This document shows positions 1 through 9,920 of a stretch of DNA of 64,000 nt, piece after piece; the stretch's first letter is position 1; each line of letters starts with the position of its first letter. The translations under genes were made by a program, and so were the position numbers. The notes beneath the pieces are model-generated. The model had not been told where the DNA came from and searched no databases. It was given only the letters and a program-made list of their open reading frames with translations. The DNA comes from an uncultured Clostridia bacterium (GTDB taxonomy: Bacteria > Bacillota > Clostridia > Christensenellales > UBA1242): contig CAKVHY010000002.1 in assembly GCA_934754335.1 (NCBI GenBank), positions 62,001 to 126,000 of the forward strand, in the 5' to 3' direction.

Positions 1-3000
1 GGAATTGGAATTGGAATATTTGCAGCAACTGGCGGTTTTGATCAAACGGTGGTTAGTTTAACCACACTTTATTTTGATGATTCATCTCAAAAGTCTGAAG
101 GCTATATCATGAATATTCAAGACGTTCGAACTTCCGATGAATCGGCATTGTCAACAAAGAAATACATAGTTATAAGCGACGATTATTCTATCGAACTTGG
201 TTGCTTGCCGGCTGATGCCACGAATAAAAACTTGGAAGTAACAGTTTCTCAAGTAACTCCTGCAATTGAAGTTGAGAAAACAACAACTGTTGGTTCTGAA
301 TTTAAAATAAAAGTTAAGAAAGATGCAAAAGGCAATAACATTGGCGGTTCTGCAAAGATATCATTTAAATCTAATGGTGGTGTTAGTTGCGAACTTTATG
401 TTATTGTTGATGTGGTTTTGAATGAGTCTGACATTAAATTGGATGTTGGCTCATTGCCACAAATTCACAACTCTGGTGGTGAAGTGGAGTCATCAAATAG
501 TTATGTTTTGGCAAGAAAGAATGGTTCTCAAACTATCACTTTGAGCAGTGATTTAGTTAATGCCTTTAAGATCAATCAATCAAATATTACAAACAAAGAT
601 TTCACTAATAGTGGTGTTGTTAAATTTGAAGATAAAAAAGTTTATGTTTATGCAGATCAGCCTGAAGTGGCAACAATTACAAAAAATGCAACTGCTCCAG
701 TTACATATACGATAGATTTGAATTTGGAAAATATTGATGGTTCATATCTAAACTTGTTTGTTAGAACTCATAGAACATATCAGATGCAACAAGAATTTGA
801 GACTAATGGATTAAATGCTTTTTATGATTTCTATGTGAATAAGGATTATTTGCAAGATAGTGAAGGGCATAATAAATTAAACACAGATAAATCATTAAAC
901 TATTCTGAATTGATTACAAAATATAATAATTTCATCAACAAGTATAAAGATCAAATCATAACTGATAGAAAAACAAATGAGTTCTTTACAAAGATAAATA
1001 TAAGCCAAGACCCAGATTTGATTGTTCTTTCAGAGAGTGGAGATTTATTCTTAACTCAAGTTTGGGAATCCTTAAAATATGTTTTCATTAATGCAGATAT
1101 CTCATTCTTCGTTAGTGATATTGATATTTCATCTATGACAGTTTCTTCGGAAAGTTTAGATTTAAATATTTTTGATACTAAAGTGTATACTCTTCAAGAA
1201 TTGGCAGATAAGTTTATTTCTATAGAAAACGAAGATAGTTCGGTTGTTATTTCTAAAGAAGAAAAATTGGCGTTGTTAAATAGCATGAAAATAGGCGTAT
1301 ATGTTATCGACACAACAGTTGAAAATAAAGAGTTCAAACAATCGGATTCCTTTGAATCTAAAATGAAAGAAGCATATAATGTTTCAAAACTTGAAAATGG
1401 AAACGGAATTTATAGCAATTTAACAGATACGTCGAATTTGTATGCAAACTCAAGTTTCTTAAAATTCTTTATGGCATCAAATAATTATTATCTAGATGCG
1501 TTAGTCCCTTCAAAGTTTGCTGATGGCGATAAAGTTTTCAAAATTTATCTTGCATTCTCTTTGGCGATTACAAAATCCACAGGTGAAAATGTTATTTTCT
1601 ATGATTTTATGCCTGTAAACATCAACTATGAGAGTGAAGTTTCATTCGAACAAGGAACTCCTGCCAGCAACTTTGCATTTGATAATAAAATGTGTGTAAA
1701 TTCATCAGAGAAAGTTTCAAATGTGTTCGATGGGGCAATTAAAACTCAAACTATTGAAATTGATATGAAACAAGTTTTGGGAAAAAATTCTGTGTATGGT
1801 GTTCCAAAACTATTTATTGAAAAAACTTCAAATCATTATTCATATATAAATGATTTGTCTGTGATGGTTGGTGACCAATCTAAAGTTATTGGTAAAAATG
1901 GTGATGATAGCATTGTTTATGACATAATTGATGTTAAAGATTGTAGCATAAGACACTTCGTTGATATGAGAGGTTATAACGATAGTTATTATACATACAA
2001 AGGCGATGGTGCTGAAGCGGGCTACTTAGAAGGCTATGAAATTCCAGTTTATAGCAAATATGAAACAACTGGGCTGAATGCAGAAAAAGATGTTTATTAT
2101 GCAAACATTGTTGCTAAAAACTCACTAAGCGGGCATGATGTTAATTTCTTTTGGGTTTGTGTTTTAAGAGATGAGAATGGCAATCCTATTGATAGAGATG
2201 GAAATAGATTGTTCAACGATAAAGGTGAGGCGATTGAAGAAGGCGACCCTGGGAAAATCAAAGAAGACCATATTGCTGATTATGTAGTGGTTTATTCATC
2301 TCTAGATGCGAGCGGAACTGATTTGGGTTTTGGTGGCGCTGGTGTTGAAGTAAGTTCAGTTCTTGAAAACTTATATTATTATTCAAATACAAGTGAATCA
2401 TTTATTTATGAGGATAAAACCACAGGTACGCTTCATAAAATAAATCAAGGTGATTTATATTTAAGAAATAATAGAACAGACGATGTTGATTTAAATTTCA
2501 CTAAAATGAAATTGGTGGCTAAAGAGCAATATGATAAAGCACTAAAAATATCAGGCTTTAAAATGGTGATGAAAGAAAATTCACTTGTTCCATATTTCAC
2601 TGAAGAAGAGTATAAAAATGCAATCAATAATGGCATTGATATCTATGGCAATATTCTAAATGGTCTTACAAAACTTGTAAATGAAAATGATTTTGAATTC
2701 TGGGCTGGCGATGAAACTTTAGTGGAAGCCGAACTTATTTATGGTGACCCGGCCGATTTAAAAGATGGTGACCTTTTAAAATTGAAAAATGGCGAAGGTT
2801 TTTATTTGAATTTAAATTTGAATGTGTTTAGTTTAGACGACTTAAGTGAAAAGTCCACATGTGTTCTATCTTTAAATAGGAACTTGAACTACAATAAATA
2901 TAATATTATTGATGACGTGGTTACAATTGATATTGATAGCCCTGTTATCAAAGATATAAACACAGTTGTTAGAAGAGTTGGTGCTGAAGAGGGATTTGAG

Positions 3001-5787
3001 AGCGTTGCTGGAAATTATAAAAAACAAATCTATATCAATGGTGCTTTGTCTTCATCTGTAAATGCGAAAGCAGGTGATATAGATTATAATTATAGTTATG
3101 ATGTAGATTTCGTTGATGACGGAAAAGTTACTGCAAATGAAATCTTTACATTCTATTCAGCAACTGGAGTTTATAAAGTTTGCTTTGAAATTTCTTCTAA
3201 AAATTCAAATATGATATTCTTAAAAGATTACTATCAAACTCAACTTGAAAATGTTTTAAATCAGATTGGTTTAAAAGAAAGTTTGGGAGAAAAAGGTGAA
3301 ATATCGTATTATATTGATGAGCAAAGTGGTGAAATCAATATAGAAAATTTAAATGAATTAAATACTGAAATTGATAAAATTAATGCGGGAAAAGTTAATC
3401 CTTATAATAAATTTAATCCAAGATGTGATGAAAATATTATTGATTCAATTGTGAATAATGAAACTTATATAAACAATTATTTAAACAACCTTATTAAAAG
3501 AGTTGAAGAAGTTGACGACATTGATTTAAATATAACTTCAATTGATGAATGTTTAAATATATTGCAAAATTATGGCATTGTAATTAATCTTGAAGAAAAC
3601 ACTGAAACTAAAAAATATGAAGCGTTCAGAAACGCAATTGGTGATGAAACAGTTGATAGCCTAGAAAAGGCAACTGAGAAAATAAAAGAGTATATAAACA
3701 AACACCCAAGATATGATGCCGATTTTGTTGGAATTAGAACTGTGGTTAATGATATCTATTCTTATGATTTAGAAGCGATTGTAGATAGAGTTAACAAAAT
3801 TAAAGGCTTAAGTTTATCTGTATCTGATGGTGTTATTGAAATTATTAATCAGTTAAAAGATAATTTTGTTGGAATTAATGATAATTCCGATATGTTTAAT
3901 ATTATTTCAGAGATAAATAAAGAAACAAAAAATTATAATGAAAATACTGGGGAAGAGTTGGCAAACATATCTGCTCCCACAAAACTAACTTCTTATTTAA
4001 ATTATTTCGTTGAGGGGAAGTATGATATTTCCACAAAAGAACTTACATTAAATCCTGACGGCACACTTCCTTTAAAACAAGGAATGAATGATAATATATT
4101 TATTGATTTAGGTTTACAATTTAGGTTCTATCCAAAAACAACTGCAGGCGTTCAAACATATAGATATACAATTGAAAAGCAACATTTATTCTATATTAAC
4201 TTTAAGCCAGTAAACTTAGAGTTTAATGAGGGTAAGGAAATTCTAGAGATGAATGCTGGTGAAAATATATCTATAGACAATGTTGTTAAGGCTATTGGAT
4301 TTGAAGGCGGAAATGAAGGTAAAAACCATATTAAGTTTACGATTTTGCCATCATTCCAAGATAAAATCTACTTCAAAAATGCAGAAGGATTGGCAGTTTA
4401 TTCTGTTTATGGAAATTCAGATTATCTAATTGTTTATGCCAACAACTTAGTTGGAACAGATACAACAGCACAAATCGAGATAAGTTTGCCTTATATTGAT
4501 AAGAATGGCGAACAGATTAAAAAATATTTGAATATTAATATTAAACATAATATAGATGTTGCTGTTAATAACTCAAAAGTATTTGTTGGTGCTAAGGTTT
4601 CAGAAACTCCTAATGAAATAGATCTGGGTGATTACATAACATCAAACACAGGATTTAATGTTACTTATCAAATTACAGGCAATGATTATGTGAGTTTGAA
4701 TGGAAACAAATTAGTTGTTGGATATCTAAATATTCAAATGCCTTTAACTTTAAATGTTAGTATAAACAATGGAAGTGAAGATGTTTATAAATTTACTCAA
4801 GATATTATAATCAAGCCATATTATAAAGTTTTGTTCAGGGATTATGATAATCCTAATGCTGATTTAGTTGAGTATCAAAATAATTATTATATTAAAACTC
4901 CGCTTTTAAATGGCACGGATTTATATGCAAATAATTGGATTCATGTTTATGAATATAATGAAGAAACTGGCAGTTATATTTTGTTAGATTTAAGTACAAA
5001 CTTAGATAAAATCAAATCTGTTATTAGTTTAACATTTAAAAACGAAGATTTTGTTGATATTCCAGATGTGGAAGTATTTGGTATAAATGTTCGTGACCAA
5101 TTCTATATAAATGATAATGGGACTTACAAAGAAGGTGCGTTAACAAATGAAGGGGTGAATGCAAGCGTTCTAAATAATGGCGTTCTAACTCTTCCGGATT
5201 TTGCTAAAGACGTGGTAATTCCAATTAAAGTTAATATAAATGGATACTATGAAGGTAGAGATAATATTTATATATTTGTAAAAGTTCTTGGAACTAAGAA
5301 ATATGTAAATAAAGAAGGCAAAGGCAATGTGGAAGATATTGAAAATTCATATACTCTTGCTCCGTTTGATGAAAACGAATTAAAACAGGAATTTATGTAT
5401 GCTGAAGAAGATGGTAATAAACATCTAAAACTAAAGGCTGGCGGGACTTATAATCTTGCAGAATATATTCAAGTTTTGTTAAATTCTAGCGTTAACGATA
5501 ATAATCAAGTAAGATTGTCATATAAATTAAAACAAGAAGTGGCGGGTGTTTCGTTAGATAATAAGGCATTAGAAAGTGATGACGGGATAACTATTTTGGT
5601 TGATGGGGTTGAAGTTCCTGTTTACGACTATCTAAAGATTGATAGTTCGGCCACAGGTACAATTACTTTAGAAATCACAGGTTATATTATCACAAGTTCA
5701 GGTGCACAGATTAACTATAAGCAATTATTGGGTTATAATCCAACAATCGCTATTGAGATTGAGCCAAGTGCTTCAGTGGGTGAATAA
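1..5787 (+). CDS. Giant extracellular protein, 5'-truncated by window edge
   Basis: The reading frame is open from base 1, so the true start lies outside the window and at least 1,928 residues are visible. The first visible residues (GIGIGIFAATGGF) look like the end of a hydrophobic signal or membrane segment, followed by a secreted-looking, Cys-poor, Asp/Asn/Tyr-rich chain. Roughly the first 130 residues resemble a Big_2-like bacterial immunoglobulin fold (a cleft of 'LPADATNKNLEV' type followed by a Gly-bounded strand pattern). Beyond that I recognise no family. The middle (about nt 3200-4000) is charged and helical, the last third again beta-rich. There is no LPxTG motif and no C-terminal membrane anchor; it ends in PSASVGE. 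The likely role is a surface or matrix protein. Function is not assigned. Stop codon TAA at 5785-5787. Confidence 0.75.
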   Translation, partial: GIGIGIFAATGGFDQTVVSLTTLYFDDSSQKSEGYIMNIQDVRTSDESALSTKKYIVISDDYSIELGCLPADATNKNLEVTVSQVTPAIEVEKTTTVGSEFKIKVKKDAKGNNIGGSAKISFKSNGGVSCELYVIVDVVLNESDIKLDVGSLPQIHNSGGEVESSNSYVLARKNGSQTITLSSDLVNAFKINQSNITNKDFTNSGVVKFEDKKVYVYADQPEVATITKNATAPVTYTIDLNLENIDGSYLNLFVRTHRTYQMQQEFETNGLNAFYDFYVNKDYLQDSEGHNKLNTDKSLNYSELITKYNNFINKYKDQIITDRKTNEFFTKINISQDPDLIVLSESGDLFLTQVWESLKYVFINADISFFVSDIDISSMTVSSESLDLNIFDTKVYTLQELADKFISIENEDSSVVISKEEKLALLNSMKIGVYVIDTTVENKEFKQSDSFESKMKEAYNVSKLENGNGIYSNLTDTSNLYANSSFLKFFMASNNYYLDALVPSKFADGDKVFKIYLAFSLAITKSTGENVIFYDFMPVNINYESEVSFEQGTPASNFAFDNKMCVNSSEKVSNVFDGAIKTQTIEIDMKQVLGKNSVYGVPKLFIEKTSNHYSYINDLSVMVGDQSKVIGKNGDDSIVYDIIDVKDCSIRHFVDMRGYNDSYYTYKGDGAEAGYLEGYEIPVYSKYETTGLNAEKDVYYANIVAKNSLSGHDVNFFWVCVLRDENGNPIDRDGNRLFNDKGEAIEEGDPGKIKEDHIADYVVVYSSLDASGTDLGFGGAGVEVSSVLENLYYYSNTSESFIYEDKTTGTLHKINQGDLYLRNNRTDDVDLNFTKMKLVAKEQYDKALKISGFKMVMKENSLVPYFTEEEYKNAINNGIDIYGNILNGLTKLVNENDFEFWAGDETLVEAELIYGDPADLKDGDLLKLKNGEGFYLNLNLNVFSLDDLSEKSTCVLSLNRNLNYNKYNIIDDVVTIDIDSPVIKDINTVVRRVGAEEGFESVAGNYKKQIYINGALSSSVNAKAGDIDYNYSYDVDFVDDGKVTANEIFTFYSATGVYKVCFEISSKNSNMIFLKDYYQTQLENVLNQIGLKESLGEKGEISYYIDEQSGEINIENLNELNTEIDKINAGKVNPYNKFNPRCDENIIDSIVNNETYINNYLNNLIKRVEEVDDIDLNITSIDECLNILQNYGIVINLEENTETKKYEAFRNAIGDETVDSLEKATEKIKEYINKHPRYDADFVGIRTVVNDIYSYDLEAIVDRVNKIKGLSLSVSDGVIEIINQLKDNFVGINDNSDMFNIISEINKETKNYNENTGEELANISAPTKLTSYLNYFVEGKYDISTKELTLNPDGTLPLKQGMNDNIFIDLGLQFRFYPKTTAGVQTYRYTIEKQHLFYINFKPVNLEFNEGKEILEMNAGENISIDNVVKAIGFEGGNEGKNHIKFTILPSFQDKIYFKNAEGLAVYSVYGNSDYLIVYANNLVGTDTTAQIEISLPYIDKNGEQIKKYLNINIKHNIDVAVNNSKVFVGAKVSETPNEIDLGDYITSNTGFNVTYQITGNDYVSLNGNKLVVGYLNIQMPLTLNVSINNGSEDVYKFTQDIIIKPYYKVLFRDYDNPNADLVEYQNNYYIKTPLLNGTDLYANNWIHVYEYNEETGSYILLDLSTNLDKIKSVISLTFKNEDFVDIPDVEVFGINVRDQFYINDNGTYKEGALTNEGVNASVLNNGVLTLPDFAKDVVIPIKVNINGYYEGRDNIYIFVKVLGTKKYVNKEGKGNVEDIENSYTLAPFDENELKQEFMYAEEDGNKHLKLKAGGTYNLAEYIQVLLNSSVNDNNQVRLSYKLKQEVAGVSLDNKALESDDGITILVDGVEVPVYDYLKIDSSATGTITLEITGYIITSSGAQINYKQLLGYNPTIAIEIEPSASVGE

Positions 5788-5796
5788 AAGATGAAA

Positions 5797-5825
5797 GGAA
5801 AGTTTGAATAGATTTCAAACTTTCC
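5797..5825 (+). terminator. Perfect 12-bp hairpin after the giant ORF
   Basis: Arms GGAAAGTTTGAA (5797-5808) and TTCAAACTTTCC (5814-5825) are exact reverse complements around a 5-nt loop, 10 bases after the stop codon. No T-run follows directly, so it may be a weak intrinsic terminator or an mRNA 3'-end stabiliser. Confidence 0.5.
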
Positions 5826-5892
5826 AAGTAATAAAAAGGTTTGATTTTCAAAAAATAGTTTAAGTTATATAAGAAATTTGCGGTTATTTATT

Positions 5893-5920
5893 TTGAAATA
5901 ATTAAACTATTTGTTATAAT
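5893..5920 (+). promoter_or_regulatory. SigA-type promoter, extended -10
   Basis: TTGAAA (5893-5898), 16-bp spacer, TATAAT (5915-5920) preceded by TGT (extended -10). It is placed for the membrane protein starting at 5948, which has GGAGG at 5936-5940. Confidence 0.6.
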
Positions 5921-5947
5921 TGAAAATAATAATATGGAGGAATAAAA

Positions 5948-7126
5948 ATGGAAGAAAAAGAGAACAGTACTGTTTTTGGTATGATGTTTAAATCAACCAG
6001 AAGAAGAAATGGTAACACTTTCTGGACTGCTTGTGCAGGCATGATGTTAGCATTGTTACCTTATTTTGTTCTAGGTGCATTAGGCTTCTTTTTAAGAGAT
6101 AAAGCACCAAAACTTTGGATCGCGTGTGTTTGTATCGGTGCGATGTTATTTGGACCACTTCAATATGGATACATTAGATTCTATAATAAATTAACTAAGG
6201 AAGGGAATGCCAACATATTCTCAATCTATGATTTCTGGAATATGGAAAACTTTATAATGGTTTTATTTGGCGGTTTGTTGCAAGCAGTTTGCTATATCAT
6301 CTGCGCAGCAATCGTTATAGTTCCACTTATAGTTTTAGATAGCACCACATGGGCAATTGTTGCGGCTTGCGTTTCATTTGTTATCATGATGGTTCTTATC
6401 GCATTCTTCTCAATGGTATATTTCTTTATTGAACACCATCATTATCAAAGTTTTGGTGAAGCAATGAGAACTTGCTATGTTAGAATGAGAAGAAATAGAA
6501 TGAGTATGATGAGTTATAAAGTATTATTTTATGTATTCTTCTTATTCATTATTGCTATCACTGCATTATTAGGATTCAGAATCTCAAAACTTTTCGGTAC
6601 TGAAAAAGAAGTTTGGGGCGTTGTATTTGCTTGCATTGGAATTGCATTCTTATTTGTAGTTTCTGTATTTATGCTAACTTGGTATCATTCAACAAATCAT
6701 CTATATTTCGAACAAATCTTAGATTATAACGAAAAGAAGATGGCTAGATTAAAAGCAAAAGAAATGGCTGGAAAAGAAGCAGAAGTTGTTGAAACTAAAG
6801 TTGAAGAAGAAAAAGCAGAAGAAGTTGAACCTGTTCAAACAGCAGAAATAGTTGCTCCTAAGAAGGCTACTGCTAAAACTACTGCTAAAAAGACTACAAC
6901 AGGGGCTAAAAAACCAGTTGCAAAGAAAACTACCACTGCTAAAAAAGAAGTAAAGGCAGAAGAAGTTAAAACAGATGTTAAGATTGAAGCACCTAAAACT
7001 GTTAAGAAAACAACCACAGCAAAGGCTCAATCAAAACCTGCAACTAAAACAACTGCTAAAAAGGCTGAACCTAAAACAAATATTGAGCCACCTAAAAAGG
7101 CTACAACTAAAAAAACAACAAAGTAA
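5948..7126 (+). CDS. Polytopic membrane protein with histone-H1-like basic tail
   Basis: This 392-residue protein has two very different halves. Residues about 25-260 hold around six hydrophobic helices, with an Arg-rich cytoplasmic-looking loop (MRTCYVRMRRNRMS) near residue 180. The arrangement resembles small multi-pass families such as DUF975, but I cannot assign one. From about residue 263 the chain becomes charged, first Glu/Val-rich, then from about 300 to the end a low-complexity run of Lys, Ala, Thr and Pro with AKKTT/KKTTT units, like bacterial histone-H1-like tails. Such a tail would face the cytoplasm and could bind nucleic acid or acidic polymers at the membrane; that is inference. 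GGAGG lies 7 bases before the ATG. The gene has its own promoter and terminator, so it is monocistronic. Confidence 0.8.
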   Translation: MEEKENSTVFGMMFKSTRRRNGNTFWTACAGMMLALLPYFVLGALGFFLRDKAPKLWIACVCIGAMLFGPLQYGYIRFYNKLTKEGNANIFSIYDFWNMENFIMVLFGGLLQAVCYIICAAIVIVPLIVLDSTTWAIVAACVSFVIMMVLIAFFSMVYFFIEHHHYQSFGEAMRTCYVRMRRNRMSMMSYKVLFYVFFLFIIAITALLGFRISKLFGTEKEVWGVVFACIGIAFLFVVSVFMLTWYHSTNHLYFEQILDYNEKKMARLKAKEMAGKEAEVVETKVEEEKAEEVEPVQTAEIVAPKKATAKTTAKKTTTGAKKPVAKKTTTAKKEVKAEEVKTDVKIEAPKTVKKTTTAKAQSKPATKTTAKKAEPKTNIEPPKKATTKKTTK

Positions 7127-7133
7127 ATGATTA

Positions 7134-7170
7134 AAATAAGTTAGGCAATTGCTTAACTTATTTTTTTCTT
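7134..7170 (+). terminator. Intrinsic terminator of the membrane-protein gene
   Basis: AAATAAGTTA (7134-7143) pairs with TAACTTATTT (7154-7163), loop of about 10 bases, and the T-run continues to about 7170. Confidence 0.75.
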
Positions 7171-7179
7171 TTAAATAGT

Positions 7180-7208
7180 TTGAATAATAATGTTTCTTTT
7201 CCTAAAAC
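7180..7208 (+). promoter_or_regulatory. Candidate promoter for spoVT
   Basis: TTGAAT (7180-7185), 17-bp spacer, TAAAAC (7203-7208), 21 bases before the spoVT start. It matches a vegetative SigA pattern better than the sigma-G pattern known for spoVT in Bacillus subtilis, but the -10 is weak. Confidence 0.35.
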
Positions 7209-7229
7209 TAACTAAAAAGGAAGATTATT

Positions 7230-7781
7230 ATGAAAAAAACAGGCATGGTTAGAAAAATTGACGAACTTGGAAGAATTGTAATTCCAAAGGAAATTAGGCA
7301 AACTTTAAGGCTTTATGAAGGCATGAAAATTGAAATGTACATAAATGACGAAAATGAAATAGTGCTAAAAAATTATAGTCCATTATTTTCCACAAATTTA
7401 TTGCTAGAACAATATGCCGAAGTGCTTTCAAAGGTGATAAATAAGGAAGTTTTTGTTTGTGATAGAAATGTTATCGTGAATTATGTTGGAAGCCATAAAA
7501 AGAAGTTTTTAGGCAAAGAAATAAGTCCTAAATTAACAGAATGCATTAATTCGTGTGAGAATTATATTGGAAGCAAAGATAATGGCACAACATTGATTGA
7601 AATTATAAATGAAGAGATTGGAGATATAACAGGGGAAGTTGTATTTCCAATTATTGTGAATAATGTTTGTGAAGGATTGCTAGGAGTTTTAAATTTTGAC
7701 GAAGGGAAGATTGAAATTTGCGAGATTAGAAATATAGAATTAACTGCTAAATTTTTGCAAAGGCAACTAAGTTATGATTAA
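7230..7781 (+). CDS. spoVT: Stage V sporulation protein T-like AbrB-family regulator
   Basis: The protein has 183 residues, close to the usual size of about 178. Residues 3-50 form the swapped-hairpin AbrB/MazE DNA-binding domain, with the diagnostic stretch VRKIDELGRIVIPKEIRQTL. Residues about 55-180 match the GAF-like sensory domain of SpoVT. In Bacillus the protein modulates sigma-G-dependent genes in the forespore. AAAAGG precedes the ATG at good spacing. Its last 8 bases overlap the start of the flippase gene, so the two are translationally coupled; this spoVT-flippase pair is the conserved Bacillus/Clostridium order (spoVT-yabM). Confidence in the family is high. Whether this organism actually sporulates cannot be told from the window. 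Confidence 0.93.
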   Translation: MKKTGMVRKIDELGRIVIPKEIRQTLRLYEGMKIEMYINDENEIVLKNYSPLFSTNLLLEQYAEVLSKVINKEVFVCDRNVIVNYVGSHKKKFLGKEISPKLTECINSCENYIGSKDNGTTLIEIINEEIGDITGEVVFPIIVNNVCEGLLGVLNFDEGKIEICEIRNIELTAKFLQRQLSYD

Positions 7782-9498
7782 ATTTTTAAGAAAGCAATCC
7801 TTTCTTTTTAGTGCGATTATATTGGCTGTTGGTGGAATACTAGCAAAGATTATTGGTGCATTTTACAAAATTCCATTAACCAATATTTTAGGTGCTAACG
7901 GAATGGGCGTTTATTATTTAATCTTTCCAATATATTCGTTATTTTTGGTGATTTCAAGCAGTGGTATATCTATTGCTGTAACAAAACTTATTGCTAGCGA
8001 ACGCAAACTTAGAAATAGGTCGAATGAGATAAAAATCTTTAATTCAGGGCTAATTTATTCGTTTTTGGTTAGTTTTGTGCTTGCATCTATTATCTTAATT
8101 TTTGCAAAAGATATTTCTATGTTGCAGGGCAATGAGAATGCTTATTTGGGCTATATGGTGATTGCTCCAGCAATTATTTGTGCGTCAATTATTAGCATTC
8201 TTAGAGCCTATTTCCAAGGCGTGGAGAACTTTGTTCCAACAAGTTTATCCACAATTGCTGAACAGATAATAAAACTTATATTTGGATTGATTTTAAGTTT
8301 TAGGTTTCTTAATTTTGGAATTGAATATGCTGTGGTGGGTGCGGTACTGGGCGTTACGATAAGTGAATTTTTTGCTATGATATTATTGCTTATTAATTTT
8401 TTTGTTTATAAGAAAAGAGAAAAAGCATATTTGATTTCGAATAGGAGTAAAAACAAATCCAAAAGTGTTTTTCTATTCTATAATCCAAAAGTATTTAAAT
8501 CTAAAAATATAAAAAAGGCAAATGCTAAAAAGGGGAAATGGTTTGAATATAAGAAAAGTTTGGATCTAACGAAAAAACAAGCGTTTTTAAAGGTTTTGAA
8601 GTATAGTTTGCCTGCCACACTTTCTAGTTTTGTAATTCCAGCCACCACTTTTATAGATAGTTTCTTAGTAATCAATATTTTAGTAAATTCTGGATTTAGT
8701 AGTGCTATGAGCACTAGTTTATATGGTCTTACAACTGGCGTGGTTGGGAGTTTAATAAGTTTGCCGGTTCTTCTTGTTTCATCGCTTTCCACGGCAATTA
8801 TTCCAAATCTATCAGGCACTTATGCCACAGAAGAAAAGAAGGTGGTGGAAGAAAGAGTTGCATTTTTTATAAAGATAACTTGGCTTTTAGCGTTGCCACT
8901 ATTTGTTTTCTTTTTAATTTATTCAAATGAAATCGTTTCAGTGCTTTTTGGTGGTGGGCTATCCATGAAGGGATTTGACGAACTGGCGTTTGCAAGTAAA
9001 TTGATGATGCTGGGCAGTGCGGAGATTGTTTACTATGCATTTTTATTAACATTCATTGCGATTTTACAGGCGATAAATAAGCCTGTTATTCCAATGATTT
9101 GCTTGCTTATTGGCTTGGTTGTTCGAACAATTTTGAGTTTTATACTAGTTTCAATCCCAAGCGTGAACGTGTTTGGAGTGATTATAACCAATATTGTTTT
9201 CCTAAGTTTAACAGCAATAAGTTGTTTGTTTGCTATTAAAAAATACATAAATTTTTATATAAATAAAAAATCCTTCTTGGTTTATCCATTAATATCTGGG
9301 GTTACTTCAGCCATAGTGGCGTTAACGATTAAAGCGGTGCTTATGAACTTTATGTCCAAACTTGCTTATTCAATAATTTCAGGCGGACTAGGTATTGTAA
9401 CTTACTTAATATTAATACTTAATTTTGCAGTGTTCACTGAAAAAGAAATATCTTTGATGCCATTTCCTAAAAAAATTTTTAGAAGAATTGAAAGTTAG
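7774..9498 (+). CDS. MOP-superfamily lipid flippase, SpoVB/YabM-like
   Basis: The 574-residue protein is almost entirely hydrophobic with about 14 predicted membrane helices, the layout of the MOP exporter superfamily (MurJ, SpoVB, Wzx). The N-terminus has the typical motif of an initial helix followed by KIIGAFYKIPLTNILGANG, which is characteristic of SpoVB-type members. These proteins flip undecaprenyl-linked sugars, such as peptidoglycan or spore-cortex precursors, across the membrane. A basic loop near residues 210-265 separates the two helical bundles. ATG at 7774 overlaps the spoVT stop region, and the location directly after spoVT matches B. subtilis yabM. The usual next genes mazG and rqcP are absent; an HU gene follows after 47 bases. 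The exact substrate is uncertain. Confidence 0.88.
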   Translation: MIKFLRKQSFLFSAIILAVGGILAKIIGAFYKIPLTNILGANGMGVYYLIFPIYSLFLVISSSGISIAVTKLIASERKLRNRSNEIKIFNSGLIYSFLVSFVLASIILIFAKDISMLQGNENAYLGYMVIAPAIICASIISILRAYFQGVENFVPTSLSTIAEQIIKLIFGLILSFRFLNFGIEYAVVGAVLGVTISEFFAMILLLINFFVYKKREKAYLISNRSKNKSKSVFLFYNPKVFKSKNIKKANAKKGKWFEYKKSLDLTKKQAFLKVLKYSLPATLSSFVIPATTFIDSFLVINILVNSGFSSAMSTSLYGLTTGVVGSLISLPVLLVSSLSTAIIPNLSGTYATEEKKVVEERVAFFIKITWLLALPLFVFFLIYSNEIVSVLFGGGLSMKGFDELAFASKLMMLGSAEIVYYAFLLTFIAILQAINKPVIPMICLLIGLVVRTILSFILVSIPSVNVFGVIITNIVFLSLTAISCLFAIKKYINFYINKKSFLVYPLISGVTSAIVALTIKAVLMNFMSKLAYSIISGGLGIVTYLILILNFAVFTEKEISLMPFPKKIFRRIES

Positions 9499-9545
9499 AG
9501 TATAAATTTATGTTTTAGGTCAAAAATCTTTGCAAGGAGAAAATT

Positions 9546-9821
9546 ATGAATAAAACAGAATTTATAAAAAAGTTATCTAAAAAAAGCAAATTAAGTTTAA
9601 AAGAATGTAAAAATTGTTTGGAAGTTATGTCATCAATTATTAGTGACACATTGAAAAGTGGTGATAACATTTCATTAATAGGATTTGGAAAATTTGAAGC
9701 AAAAAAGCGTAGTGCAAGAAAATTCTTTAATCCTAAAACTTTGAAATCTATCACAATGCCGGAAACCATTGTGCCAACTTTCAAGGCTGGTAAAAATCTT
9801 AAAGATGCAATGTATATGTAA
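9546..9821 (+). CDS. Divergent HU-family DNA-binding protein
   Basis: The protein has 91 residues, the usual HU length. It keeps the HU plan: an N-terminal helical dimer region (MNKTEFIKKLSKKSKLSLKE), the central IGFGKFEAKKRSAR strand turn, and the DNA-binding arm with an FNPKT motif in place of the usual RNP. It departs from the canonical copy 155 bases downstream, with more Lys and Ser, two Cys residues and a C-terminus of KDAMYM. It sits 47 bases after the flippase gene with AAGGAG before the ATG and a strong terminator behind it, so it probably belongs to the spoVT-flippase transcript. That would tie it to the spoVT regulon; this is inference. Confidence 0.9.
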   Translation: MNKTEFIKKLSKKSKLSLKECKNCLEVMSSIISDTLKSGDNISLIGFGKFEAKKRSARKFFNPKTLKSITMPETIVPTFKAGKNLKDAMYM

Positions 9822-9852
9822 AAATAATTATACTAAATGCGAAAGTTTTCAT

Positions 9853-9900
9853 AAAAATCGTTAAAATGGCTTAAATTGGGCTGTTTTGATGATTTTTTTT
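9853..9900 (+). terminator. Strong terminator between the two HU genes
   Basis: An 18-bp stem including four G-T wobbles forms between 9853-9870 and 9880-9897, with a 9-base loop and a T-run ending at 9900. It separates the spoVT transcript from the second HU gene. Confidence 0.7.
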
Positions 9901-9920
9901 ATAAATCTTTTAAAATTTGT

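Noticed and set aside
6749..7030. Long minus-strand ORFs opposite the 3' part of the gene at 5948 (93 and 60 residues).
   Set aside because: They are antisense images of the Lys/Ala/Thr repeat tail (Phe/Cys/Leu- or Val-rich), with no ribosome site or start context.
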